Made by a program: the position numbers and the translations under genes. From Planctomycetaceae bacterium (GTDB lineage Bacteria; Planctomycetota; Planctomycetia; Planctomycetales; Planctomycetaceae): a stretch of DNA of 34,408 nt. The notes under the pieces were generated by a model. The model was not told the DNA's origin. It worked only from the letters and a program-made list of their open reading frames with translations, and did not search any database. The stretch is taken from assembly GCA_028291605.1 (NCBI GenBank), contig JAQGHS010000138.1, positions 1-34,408 of the forward strand, given 5' to 3'. Shown here in pieces: positions 25,124 to 33,594 of this stretch; within the stretch, counting starts at the first letter, position 1, and the number at the start of each line of letters is the position of its first letter.

Positions 25124-26545
25124 ATGATCGCCTCCGAACAGACTCCCGAACTCATCACACCGCCGTCCATCCCGGCCGGCGCTGTGATTGAGGACCGGCT
25201 GCAAGTCGAGGCGATGGCGGCCGTCATCGATTTGATCGATCGCCTGGCCGGCGCCAGTTCAATGCAGGCCACCTGCCAGCAACTGGCGGTGGCGCTCCGA
25301 GAGTACCTGGAGTGCAGCGAAGTCTATGTTGGAGTGCCGTCCACGCAAGACGGCCCAGTTCGCATTGTCGGTATCTCGGACAGCAGCCAGAGATCGGACA
25401 ACACTCAATTGGCAGAACTCGCCGACGGAGTGTGCGAAGAAGTGGCACTCCGGCAAAAGCCGGCGGTCTGGCCGCCTAAGGGGCGCGACCGGGGGGGCCT
25501 GCGGATCCACCGTCGCCTGCTCGAGGAACTGGGCGCCACCGAACTCATTTCGGTTCCTCTGATCGATGATCGCGGAGTGCTGCGGGGAGTCTGGTTGCTC
25601 GTGTGGAGAGAGCAACAGCCGTCGCTTCGACGCGACCTCTTCCTCCGTATTGCCCCCGCGCCGATCGCGTCGTTGCTGGAAGTAATCCAACGCGCCGAGC
25701 CACACTGGCTGGCGCGCCAAGTTTCCAAGCTGATCCGTCCAGGCTCGTATCGTCGCTGGCAAACCGTCGTGGCGAGTGTCGCACTCATCACATTGTTAAT
25801 GCTGATTCCCGTGCCGCACGTCGTGACATGTGAGTGCGAATTACAGCCCGTGACTCGCCGGTTCGTCGCCCCACAATTTGATGGCAAATTGGAACGCTCG
25901 TTCGTGAAGCCGGGCGATGTGGTGACTCGCGATCAACTTCTCGTCAAATTGGATGCCAGCGAACTGCGAATGGAGCAGGCGGCCTTGCAGGCCGAACATC
26001 ATCGCACCGCCAAGAAGCGGGACGGTGAACTCGTCGAACGGAACTTTGGAGCAGCATCCGTCTCCAGGCACGAGCTTGATCGCTTCACCACCAAGCTGGA
26101 GCTGCTCGAGCAACGCATTCACAATCTCGAAATCCGCAGCCCCATCGATGGCCTGGTGGTCACCGGCGACCTGCAGCGTGCCGAGGGGATGCCGGTCACG
26201 CGTGGCCAATCCCTGCTCGAAATCGCACCACTCGACAAACTGGCTGTCGAAATTGCCATCCCGGAAGCGGAGGTTCGCCATGTGCACGAAGGGATGCGCA
26301 TCGACATCTCGTTTGAGTCTGGGGCCGACGCTCCGCGATCAGAGAATCTGGGTAGAATCCATCCCCGATCCGAGATTCGCTACGACCACCACGTCTTCAT
26401 CGCCGAGACGGAACTGCCGAACGAGCAGGCCAGGCTGCGACCCGGGATGCATGGTCAGGCTCGAATCCACGTGGGTACCTGTTTTCTGGGCTGGAAGTTG
26501 TTCCATCGCGTTTGGGAACGGCTGACACTGATGGTAGGGTGGTAA
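25124..26545 (+). CDS. GAF domain - transmembrane - HlyD adaptor fusion
   Basis: This is a 473-residue fusion of a cytoplasmic sensor and a periplasmic adaptor. A GAF-like domain (about 20-190; AAVIDLIDRLAGASSMQATC, then ISVPLIDDRGVLRGVWLLVW) precedes one membrane helix (about 212-233; VVASVALITLLMLIPVPHVV). The periplasmic part has the first half-lipoyl segment (GKLERSFVKPGDVVTRDQLL), a short helical hairpin, the second half-lipoyl segment (IRSPIDGLVVTGDLQRAEGM) and a beta-barrel region ending LRPGMHGQARIHVG. This topology would let a cytoplasmic ligand or partner signal to the export conduit (inference). The start is uncertain: the track uses GTG 25094, I prefer ATG 25124, and neither has a good ribosome binding site. 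The stop is followed after 1 nt by the GTG of the M50 fusion, so translation is probably coupled. Confidence 0.85.
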   Translation: MIASEQTPELITPPSIPAGAVIEDRLQVEAMAAVIDLIDRLAGASSMQATCQQLAVALREYLECSEVYVGVPSTQDGPVRIVGISDSSQRSDNTQLAELADGVCEEVALRQKPAVWPPKGRDRGGLRIHRRLLEELGATELISVPLIDDRGVLRGVWLLVWREQQPSLRRDLFLRIAPAPIASLLEVIQRAEPHWLARQVSKLIRPGSYRRWQTVVASVALITLLMLIPVPHVVTCECELQPVTRRFVAPQFDGKLERSFVKPGDVVTRDQLLVKLDASELRMEQAALQAEHHRTAKKRDGELVERNFGAASVSRHELDRFTTKLELLEQRIHNLEIRSPIDGLVVTGDLQRAEGMPVTRGQSLLEIAPLDKLAVEIAIPEAEVRHVHEGMRIDISFESGADAPRSENLGRIHPRSEIRYDHHVFIAETELPNEQARLRPGMHGQARIHVGTCFLGWKLFHRVWERLTLMVGW

Positions 26546-26546
26546 C

Positions 26547-28703
26547 GTGGGCGGCACCGTCGACCTATCGACTCGAGACCTGGCGCAATTGCGGCTCAAG
26601 CTCGCCGACCATCTGACGTTTGCTCCGAATCGATATGGGGGCACTACTTACTTTCATCTGGAGGATCGGGCCGGGTCGCAATACTTCCGGCTCGGTTACT
26701 CGGAATATGTCTTCATTTCCCTCCTGGACGGAGCCACGACAGTCAGTGAAGCGCTCGCCGCCACCGCGCGCATACTAGGGCGAAATGCTCTGTCCGAAGC
26801 CCATGCCACGGCCATTTGTAGTTGGCTGATTCGGCAGGACCTGGTCCAGACATCGGGATCATCGATCCGTACCGCCACCAACCGTCCCACATCCAAACCT
26901 GCCGGATCATTGCTGCAGAGCGTGTTTTGGACTCGCATTCCCCTCTGTCATCCTGATTCGCTGCTGAAGCAATTCGTGCCATTCTGCGGTTGGTTGTATG
27001 CTCCCGTCACGTTCGTAGCGTGGCTGCTGGTGATGGCGTGTGCGGCATTCGCCGTCAGCGGTCAATGGGATCGGGTCGTGGCGGCATCGAGTGGCGTGTT
27101 TAGTTCTGGAGCCTGGTATCAACTCGTGATCGCCTGGGCGTTCCTCAAGGTGTTTCATGAATTGTCCCATGGCCTGGCCTGCCGCCGTTTTGAAGGCCGT
27201 GTGGGGGCCATGGGCATCGTGCTGATCCTGTTGGCACCTCTGGCCTACATCGATGTCTCCGCTTCCTGGCAACTGTGTTCCAAGTGGCAGCGAATCATTG
27301 TCGCCGCAGCCGGGATCTACATGGATCTGTGGATCACGGCCCTCGCCGCCATCCTCTGGGCGCAGACAAGTTCTGTCGTTTATGCCTCGTTTTTGCACGG
27401 CCTGGTGATGATGGGAATTGTCACCCTCATCTTTAATGGCAATCCATTGATCCGTTCCGACGGGTATTACATCCTCGCCGACATCCTGGAAATCCCCAAT
27501 CTGGCCAATCGATCGGCAATGCATCTGAAGCGCTGGTGCCTGCGTTGGCTGTTCGGCGTTCATCAGGGTATCCCCGACGATGTATCCTGGCGCTACTATT
27601 TCATGCTCGGTTATGCTGTCGCGGCACTGGTCTGGCGAGTGCTCGTCTGCGTCAGTCTCGTCCTCGGCTGCACCGTCATGTGGCAGGGAGCCGGTCTGAT
27701 AGTCTCACTCATCGGAGTCTTCTGCTGGGGCTTCCTTCCGCTCGGCCAGTTCCTGTCCTATCTCTGGCACCTGGCCAGAACCAATGTCCCGAGTCTGCTG
27801 AGGGGACTTACCTTCCTGACGATCGCCGCCAGCGTCTCAGGCCTGTTGAACTATATCCCGTGGCCAACGGCGTTCCAGTCGCCTGGAATCGTGGAATACT
27901 CCGATCTTGCAAGCGTCCGTGCATGTGTCCAGGGGTTCATAAAGAGTATTCACGTCCATGACGGGCAAGTTGTTCGAGAGGGCGAGCTATTGCTTGAGCT
28001 GAGCAGCGCGGAGCTCAAGCTCGAATGCCGGGACCTCGAACTCGCCGTCGATCAGGCAGAGGCCAAGTTTCGCGTCGCACAGAATTCCGGTCAGTTTGGA
28101 ACGGCGCAAGTCGAAGAACAGAATCGGCAGGCGCTCGCCAGGCAGCTTGAGGAAAAGGTTCACCAACTTTCGCAACTGGAAGTTCGCGCTCCGAGATCTG
28201 GACGCATCATTACCCGACAGTTGGCCTCTCGCCAGGGAACGTTCGCCAAAGAGGGTGACATCTTGCTTGAGATTGGCGACGAGGAAGACAAGGAGATTCG
28301 ATTTTCAGTTGCCCAGCGGTCACTATTTGCATTTGAACGCGAGCAGCAGGTGGCAGTCCGCCTGATGGATGGCACGAGATTCCAGGGCGCCCTGAAGACC
28401 CTTTCACCACGAGGATCCGATGAGCCGCCTCACCCAGCGCTCTGTGCCCCGCTTAGCGGTCCCTTGACTGTCGTTGAGCGGGCAGCGACTGACGACAAGC
28501 AGAAACATCAGAAAGAATACCGCTTCCCCGAACCGCGCATGTCGGGAACCTGTTCAATTCCACAATCGGTCTCAACCACAATTCACGCTGGTTCCATCGT
28601 GTCTGTGTCACCCATTGGAAGCCGTCAGACAATCGGCCAGGCGCTGTTTCAATGGATGTCGGTGACGTGGAAAGGACTCAACGCGGAGCGGGATGCCCTG
28701 TAG
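26547..28703 (+). CDS. PqqD-like / M50 site-2 protease / HlyD fusion (operon copy)
   Basis: This 718-residue polytopic membrane protein has three parts. Residues about 10-100 look like a PqqD/RRE-type winged helix (YFHLEDRAGSQYFRLGYSEY and a C-terminal helical half). The membrane part has the M50 metalloprotease signature HELSH at 204-208 and the second zinc-ligand motif NGNPLIRSDGYY from 297, so catalysis looks possible. After the last membrane helices a half-lipoyl segment (about 455-490, GFIKSIHVHDGQVVREGELL), a short hairpin and a second half (VRAPRSGRIITRQLASRQG) form an HlyD-like arm. The tail of about 100 residues is Ser/Pro-rich and not recognised. GTG 26547 lies 1 nt after the GAF-HlyD stop, with GGGTGG as ribosome binding site. 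Known M50 relatives with this layout are annotated as peptidase or HlyD; the actual substrate is unknown. Confidence 0.88.
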   Translation: MGGTVDLSTRDLAQLRLKLADHLTFAPNRYGGTTYFHLEDRAGSQYFRLGYSEYVFISLLDGATTVSEALAATARILGRNALSEAHATAICSWLIRQDLVQTSGSSIRTATNRPTSKPAGSLLQSVFWTRIPLCHPDSLLKQFVPFCGWLYAPVTFVAWLLVMACAAFAVSGQWDRVVAASSGVFSSGAWYQLVIAWAFLKVFHELSHGLACRRFEGRVGAMGIVLILLAPLAYIDVSASWQLCSKWQRIIVAAAGIYMDLWITALAAILWAQTSSVVYASFLHGLVMMGIVTLIFNGNPLIRSDGYYILADILEIPNLANRSAMHLKRWCLRWLFGVHQGIPDDVSWRYYFMLGYAVAALVWRVLVCVSLVLGCTVMWQGAGLIVSLIGVFCWGFLPLGQFLSYLWHLARTNVPSLLRGLTFLTIAASVSGLLNYIPWPTAFQSPGIVEYSDLASVRACVQGFIKSIHVHDGQVVREGELLLELSSAELKLECRDLELAVDQAEAKFRVAQNSGQFGTAQVEEQNRQALARQLEEKVHQLSQLEVRAPRSGRIITRQLASRQGTFAKEGDILLEIGDEEDKEIRFSVAQRSLFAFEREQQVAVRLMDGTRFQGALKTLSPRGSDEPPHPALCAPLSGPLTVVERAATDDKQKHQKEYRFPEPRMSGTCSIPQSVSTTIHAGSIVSVSPIGSRQTIGQALFQWMSVTWKGLNAERDAL

Positions 28704-29073
28704 AGATTTCAGCCTCCAGCAACTTTGAAGACCTCTCCGAACGATATGGGAACGGACGAAAGAAACTCGGGCGCGAGACGCGAGCAATCGGTTCGCGCCT
28801 GCTTGTTTTCCTCCTGGGGTTACCGGGCCGCCCCTCAGAACCCGGCGATTCGCACCAAGCTTGAGTCGCGCCTCGGCCCGAGACTGTCGCAATCCTGAAC
28901 TACCCTCGGAGTCGACTTCCGGCAGATTCTGCCGATTCACCATCGCACACAGATTGGTATAGCCTCGACCCTAACCCCTCATATCCCCAGCGCCACTTAT
29001 CTCTAGACGCTTTAATCGTTAATGTCTTCCTAATCGGCAATTCCTTTCAAATCGGCAAATCCGCGCGTCGATA

Positions 29074-29087
29074 ATTAACTAGTTAAT
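29074..29087. promoter_or_regulatory. 14-bp perfect palindrome, candidate operator
   Basis: ATTAACTAGTTAAT is a perfect palindrome ending 10 nt before the GGAGAGG ribosome binding site of the TolC lipoprotein gene. Position and symmetry suit a dimeric repressor or a site near the transcription start. No family can be assigned. Confidence 0.35.
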
Positions 29088-29097
29088 CGTTGCTTGC

Positions 29098-29104
29098 GGA
29101 GAGG
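29098..29104 (+). promoter_or_regulatory. Ribosome binding site that sets a TTG start
   Basis: GGAGAGG is the best Shine-Dalgarno match I noticed in the window. It lies 6 nt before TTG 29111 and falls inside the frame if the track's TTG 29090 is used, so TTG 29111 is the likely start. Confidence 0.6.
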
Positions 29105-29110
29105 GTGCGC

Positions 29111-31012
29111 TTGATTCGTTCTTACTTGAGTCGAATGCCGAGCCGATGTGAAAAGCTGATACTGGCCCTGGGGTTACTTGCGGCTGGCTGTCACACGGCC
29201 CCACTGCGCACCGAGCCATCGCCCGTCCCCGCAGAGTCCGTGGTCAGCCTGACACCGGAACGCTCGGTGTTGAATCGGTACTACGCGGAAACCGTACGCC
29301 CCGTAAATCTCCCCAGTATCCCGCTTCCCGAAATCGTCGTGACTCCCGAATCCAATGAGTTCTGGCCACTGACCTTGCGCGAGGCGGTCAACATTGCCCT
29401 GAGGAATTCTCAGGTCATTCGGACTCTCCAAGGAGACCAAGTCACATCGACGGGTGTCACGAACTACGACCCCGCCATCTACCAGGCGACCCGCGACGCA
29501 GCGGTCGCGGCGTTCGACGCCAGCGTGAATTTGAACTATACCGCGGATCGATTCAATCAACCTCCCGCCACCGTGTTCGGCCCGGGCATTCCCGCCAATA
29601 CCCGTCGTGATGATGCCACCCTCTCGGCCTCGCTGGTTAAGCCGTGGGCCACTGGTGCGACGACGTCCGTCGCCTACAATCCGAATCCCGGTTATCTCTT
29701 TTTCCCCAATGGCACCAGCGGTCTCTACAATCCCAAATACGCCTCGAATACCGAGCTGTATATCAAGCAACCGTTGTTGCGCGGAGCTGGTATCGACGTG
29801 AATCGTGCTCCCATCCGGATCGCGCAATTACAAGCCGACCAGTCCATCTGGGACGTCAAACAGGCGACCCTGTCGCTCGTTCGCAGTGTCGAAGAATCGT
29901 ACTGGTCATTGCAGGCATCGCGAACGGCCTTGCAGGCCATTGAAGATATTTTGCCGTTACTGGATAGCATCGTGCGAATTCAGCAGGAGCGATTCGAAGA
30001 AGAGCGAACGATCCGGGCGGAAGTGGCCAAGGCGCGAACCCAACAAGCCGCCTTTCGGCAAGCCGCCATTGATGCTCGCTCCAACGCCCTGAACCAGGAA
30101 TTGCATCTGCGGAATCTCCTGGGACTGCCTCCCAACGATGGACTCACGATTGACCCGACTGACCGGGCCTCGGAATCACCTCTGAAATTCGACCCCGTTC
30201 AAATCATCCAGACCGCGGCCGACAACCGGCCCGAATTGATGCGTCAACGGCTGGGGATCCGGATCGGCGAGATGAACCTGATCGTCGCGGAAAATGGCTT
30301 CAAACCTCAACTTGATCTGCAAGGGCTGTATCGCACCAATGGTCTCAGCGACAACGTCGGTGATTCGCTGGATATGATGTTTCAGAACAAATTCACCGAC
30401 TGGACGGCGGGTGCCTCATTTTCGATGCCGATCGGCCGTCGGGCAGCACGCGCGAACCTGCACGCTGCGGAATTGGAACTCACCCGCGAGAGAATCATCT
30501 TGCGGCAGAAAATGCACGCCACGGCGCACCGCCTCAGTGATGTCCTGCGTCAACTCGAATCGGTGCGCTACCAGTACGACGAAGCGAAGGTCCGCGTGGA
30601 AGAATCAGCGATCTGGATGGAAGGTTCTCGCGGACGGTATGAGGAGCCTCCCCCCAGCAGCGACGGTGGGGATTGGTTACTGGCGGCCCTGAATGACTAT
30701 CTACTATCACTGCGTTCGCAAGCCGACTCGATCACCTCACGGGCGCAATTGCTCGCACAGTACAACACGTTGCTCGCGACTCTCCAGGAGGTCCAGGGGA
30801 CACTGCTCGCCAACTATGACATCCAGCTGGAAGGGGACCCGATCACCCAGGCGCGGAATAGCCGGTGGCTCCCGGAGAGCGAGCGGGTGATTGACCCGGA
30901 GATCTGGAATCTCGACGCGGGAACCCCTGGATCGCCCTTCGCCGCTCCTGCCACGCCGCCTCCCCCAACCGTGCCAGCGTCCCGGCCGCTGCCTGGACGT
31001 TATGGCTTTTAG
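29111..31012 (+). CDS. TolC-family outer-membrane lipoprotein
   Basis: This is a 633-residue outer-membrane factor, distinct from the tandem pair at 3513-7744. The N-terminus carries a lipobox (LGLLAAGC), so it should be a lipid-anchored channel like OprM-type proteins. The first TolC half opens with WPLTLREAVNIALRNSQVI and includes LYIKQPLLRGAGIDVNRAPI. The second half includes PELMRQRLGIRIGEMNLIVA and SFSMPIGRRAARANLHAAEL. An insertion EEPPPSSDGG precedes the last helix, and the C-terminus is Pro/Ala-rich. The start is placed at TTG 29111 from the GGAGAGG site. It follows the SecA/HlyD/M50 operon on the same strand after 407 bp with its own probable control region, and converges on the second M50-HlyD gene with only 22 bp between stops. 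Confidence 0.88.
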   Translation: MIRSYLSRMPSRCEKLILALGLLAAGCHTAPLRTEPSPVPAESVVSLTPERSVLNRYYAETVRPVNLPSIPLPEIVVTPESNEFWPLTLREAVNIALRNSQVIRTLQGDQVTSTGVTNYDPAIYQATRDAAVAAFDASVNLNYTADRFNQPPATVFGPGIPANTRRDDATLSASLVKPWATGATTSVAYNPNPGYLFFPNGTSGLYNPKYASNTELYIKQPLLRGAGIDVNRAPIRIAQLQADQSIWDVKQATLSLVRSVEESYWSLQASRTALQAIEDILPLLDSIVRIQQERFEEERTIRAEVAKARTQQAAFRQAAIDARSNALNQELHLRNLLGLPPNDGLTIDPTDRASESPLKFDPVQIIQTAADNRPELMRQRLGIRIGEMNLIVAENGFKPQLDLQGLYRTNGLSDNVGDSLDMMFQNKFTDWTAGASFSMPIGRRAARANLHAAELELTRERIILRQKMHATAHRLSDVLRQLESVRYQYDEAKVRVEESAIWMEGSRGRYEEPPPSSDGGDWLLAALNDYLLSLRSQADSITSRAQLLAQYNTLLATLQEVQGTLLANYDIQLEGDPITQARNSRWLPESERVIDPEIWNLDAGTPGSPFAAPATPPPPTVPASRPLPGRYGF

Positions 31013-31034
31013 AGCGTTTCTACGACCTGCGGGA

Positions 31035-33536
31035 TTACCACCAGAACTCAGTCCGGACATATCGCAGAATCTGCATTCCGGCCATGCTGCGTAGAGTCTG
31101 CTGGCCACGATAAATTCGTCCGTAGCCACTCATGCCGGACCGCAGTTGGGATTGCGGATTGTCGACCCGACAATAAACAGTGACCGTGCCTTGCTGATCC
31201 GAGGGTGCGGCCGTAGCAGTACCTGCCGCCGTGGCAATGGGCGCAATCCGATCCACGCGGCCGGTGAATGTTTGCAGCGGAAAGGCGCGGGCCTTCAGGT
31301 TGATCGTTTGACCGATTTGAACCCCTTCCATCTTGTCCTCGGGAATATCGATTTCCGCCTCAAGACTGGTCAGATCCTCGATGGTGCAAATGAGTGTACC
31401 TTTTTCCAGAAACTGTCCCACTTTTTCCCGCAACCGGGGGGTCGTGACAAAGCCGGTCAGTGTCGAACACAATGCCTGTTTCGACTGCAAATCGCGATTG
31501 TAGTCCAGCTCTTCTTGGAACTTCTCTAGTCGAGCACGTTCCGCTTCGAGCTCCTGGGGGCGGGCACCCGCAGTCAGCAGGGCCAAGGCGGCTTCGGTAT
31601 CCGCCAGGTCTTTCACGCGTTTGGCGAGTTCCGCTTCAAACTGGAGATTCCCCGATGCTTCGCGAGTTCTCTTCTGGGAGAGCGCTTGCTGCAACAAGCC
31701 TTCAGCCACCTGGACCTTTTTCTTTTCCGATCGCAATTGCTCGCCCGCGAGGACCCCCTTGCGATACAACCGCTCTGAAATTGTGACTGACTGCTGGGCA
31801 AACGCGACCTCGGCCTGATGCAGAACGATCTGTTGATCGAATCGGGCCAATTCTTCTTTCAATCCCTGCTGTGCGCGTTCCAAGTCTTTGACCGCGAGAT
31901 CGCGCCATTGACGCGCCCGATCCACTTTGGCGCGCTGCTCCTGAACTTCTTCCGGGCGGGATCCGATTTCGAGGCGCTGCAGATTGGCGCGGACTTCGCG
32001 CACGGCGGCATCTTTCTGGGCGATCAAGCTTTGTAAATCGGGAACCTCAATCCGAGCCACCAGCGCGCCGGCAGAGACTTTATCTCCCTCATCGAAATGC
32101 ACTTCTTTCAAGAAGCCCGCGACCTCGGCTCGGACTTCCAGCCGCTTACCGGTCCGCACGTGAAATGTGCCTCCAGCACGCTCATCGATGCGAACGGCCC
32201 CCATCACGAGGGGGACCGCAATCAGCAGCGTCAACCACATTGCAATTCGAAGGGGCCGTCCAGTGATCATCTTGCGAACCTCGCCATTGTTAAAACCTCG
32301 AAACAGACGCTTGATCGTGAAAACTGCCAGAAACAGGGCGAATGCGACACCTAACACACCACCCCGGGATTGGGCGAGTCGGGTCACATTGACGAACACG
32401 AAAACCAGAAACATTAGAGAAAATGTCCAACTGATCATGCCATACAATGTGACGGCAAAGTCGCGCGGCGCCGGGGAAGGCCTCGGAGCCCCCCACAGCA
32501 CGCAGCGCAGCCAGGCCAGCCACCGCTCCCAGCTGCGACCGCGTAAATTTGGGATCTCCAGCCAGTCGCTCAACAGGTAGTAGCCGTCGAGCTTTAAGAG
32601 TGGATTAAAATTCATAAACACGCGGGCGCCGCAGACCGACAGCACGACCGACGCCAGGTAGTTGACGAACGAGTCCATCACCGTCAGCCGCCAGATGAAT
32701 GTGGCGACCGCCCAGATACACAGATCGCACCAGGCGCCGGCTAACGTCACCCATAACCGGGGCCACTTGCTGGGAATCAACCAGGCATCGGAAACATTGC
32801 AATAGAGGCACGGCGTAAAAAACATCATCAGGAAGCCCACTTCGTGGACCTCGCCACCATGATGCTTGCAGGTCAGGCCATGAGCAAATTCATGGCAGAT
32901 TGTCGCCGCGATTAATGTGAACCAGACGAACGCAAATGTCTCCCAGCGCATCGCCTGGGGAAATGCAGCCAGAAACGACAACCGATGCGCCCAGAGTTCC
33001 GCCCCTGCAGCCGCGATGACAATGCACGAGCCAACAAAGAATTCGAGGGTCCAAACCCACCGCAGTAAGGGCTCAACCCGGTTGAAGAGTCGGTCGGGAT
33101 CGAAAAAATTGTAGCGCCAGTAGAGAATGCTCTGCCTGGACTTCTTGCCGGAACCCGCGGACGCGTCATTCCAGTTCTCATCTTCTGAGTCGACATAACT
33201 CTTGCTGCGCGGCCGGCTGCCGGCTTTGTCCTTTAACAGATGGCGCTGCGATACCATCTCGATGAAGTCGTCGAGATCTTCCGACGACAGCTCTTCACCG
33301 AACTTGGCCTCGAAGGCATTCAGCACGGAGGATGAGGTTGCGGTCGCGTCTAACTGCGACAGCAGAAACCATTCCTGCTCACCGATTTGAAAATAGGCTT
33401 CGGTGACCGGATCTTTAATAACGTACTGATTCCCGGCGACCGAGCGCACGACCAGATCATCGCGCCGGCTGGGGAGCGATCGCTTCTTCGGTGCTGCCGC
33501 CGACGCGGGCACCGGTTCTGCAATAGCGGTCGCCAT
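31035..33536 (-). CDS. PqqD-like / M50 site-2 protease / HlyD fusion (second copy)
   Basis: This 833-residue protein has the same architecture as the fusion at 26547 with a fuller adaptor arm. A PqqD/RRE-like domain (about 28-100; YVIKDPVTEAYFQIGEQEW) is followed by a charged linker and a membrane domain with HEFAH at 215-219 and NFNPLLKLDGYYLLSDWLE at about 309-327, so both protease metal-site motifs are present. After the last membrane helix comes a half-lipoyl segment (about 457-505; GFLKEVHFDEGDKVSAGALV), about 180 residues of coiled coil, the second half-lipoyl part and a beta-barrel domain. It ends LRSGMSGYGRIYRGQQ and a short basic/aromatic tail. The length is typical of a complete HlyD arm, unlike the operon copy. 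The small ParB-like gene lies 58 bp upstream on the same strand, probably in the same transcript. Its TolC partner is likely the convergent gene next door (inference). Confidence 0.9.
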   Translation of the reverse strand: MATAIAEPVPASAAAPKKRSLPSRRDDLVVRSVAGNQYVIKDPVTEAYFQIGEQEWFLLSQLDATATSSSVLNAFEAKFGEELSSEDLDDFIEMVSQRHLLKDKAGSRPRSKSYVDSEDENWNDASAGSGKKSRQSILYWRYNFFDPDRLFNRVEPLLRWVWTLEFFVGSCIVIAAAGAELWAHRLSFLAAFPQAMRWETFAFVWFTLIAATICHEFAHGLTCKHHGGEVHEVGFLMMFFTPCLYCNVSDAWLIPSKWPRLWVTLAGAWCDLCIWAVATFIWRLTVMDSFVNYLASVVLSVCGARVFMNFNPLLKLDGYYLLSDWLEIPNLRGRSWERWLAWLRCVLWGAPRPSPAPRDFAVTLYGMISWTFSLMFLVFVFVNVTRLAQSRGGVLGVAFALFLAVFTIKRLFRGFNNGEVRKMITGRPLRIAMWLTLLIAVPLVMGAVRIDERAGGTFHVRTGKRLEVRAEVAGFLKEVHFDEGDKVSAGALVARIEVPDLQSLIAQKDAAVREVRANLQRLEIGSRPEEVQEQRAKVDRARQWRDLAVKDLERAQQGLKEELARFDQQIVLHQAEVAFAQQSVTISERLYRKGVLAGEQLRSEKKKVQVAEGLLQQALSQKRTREASGNLQFEAELAKRVKDLADTEAALALLTAGARPQELEAERARLEKFQEELDYNRDLQSKQALCSTLTGFVTTPRLREKVGQFLEKGTLICTIEDLTSLEAEIDIPEDKMEGVQIGQTINLKARAFPLQTFTGRVDRIAPIATAAGTATAAPSDQQGTVTVYCRVDNPQSQLRSGMSGYGRIYRGQQTLRSMAGMQILRYVRTEFWW

Positions 33537-33594
33537 AGTGGATCTCGCTCGCGCCGAGCGTCAGGGGCCGGGAATTTGCCAGGGACGTCCGCGA

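Larger units (their letters stand above)
28704..29110. other. 407-bp intergenic region between the export operon and the TolC lipoprotein
   Basis: I see no gene here. The last 100 bp are AT-rich and repeat-laden: AATCGGCAA occurs twice (29032-29040 and 29050-29058), TTAATCGTT twice (29012-29020 and 29083-29091), and a 14-bp palindrome sits at 29074-29087. This looks like a regulated promoter region for the downstream TolC gene. No clean -35/-10 pair is visible, and no strong terminator follows the M50 fusion. Confidence 0.45.

Noticed and set aside
28820-28860. Possible terminator after the M50 fusion (CCGGG ... CCCGG)
   Set aside because: Short stem, long GC-rich loop and no T-tract.
29090-29110. 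TTG 29090 as start of the TolC lipoprotein
   Set aside because: The strong GGAGAGG site lies downstream of it and points to TTG 29111, which still leaves a complete lipoprotein signal.
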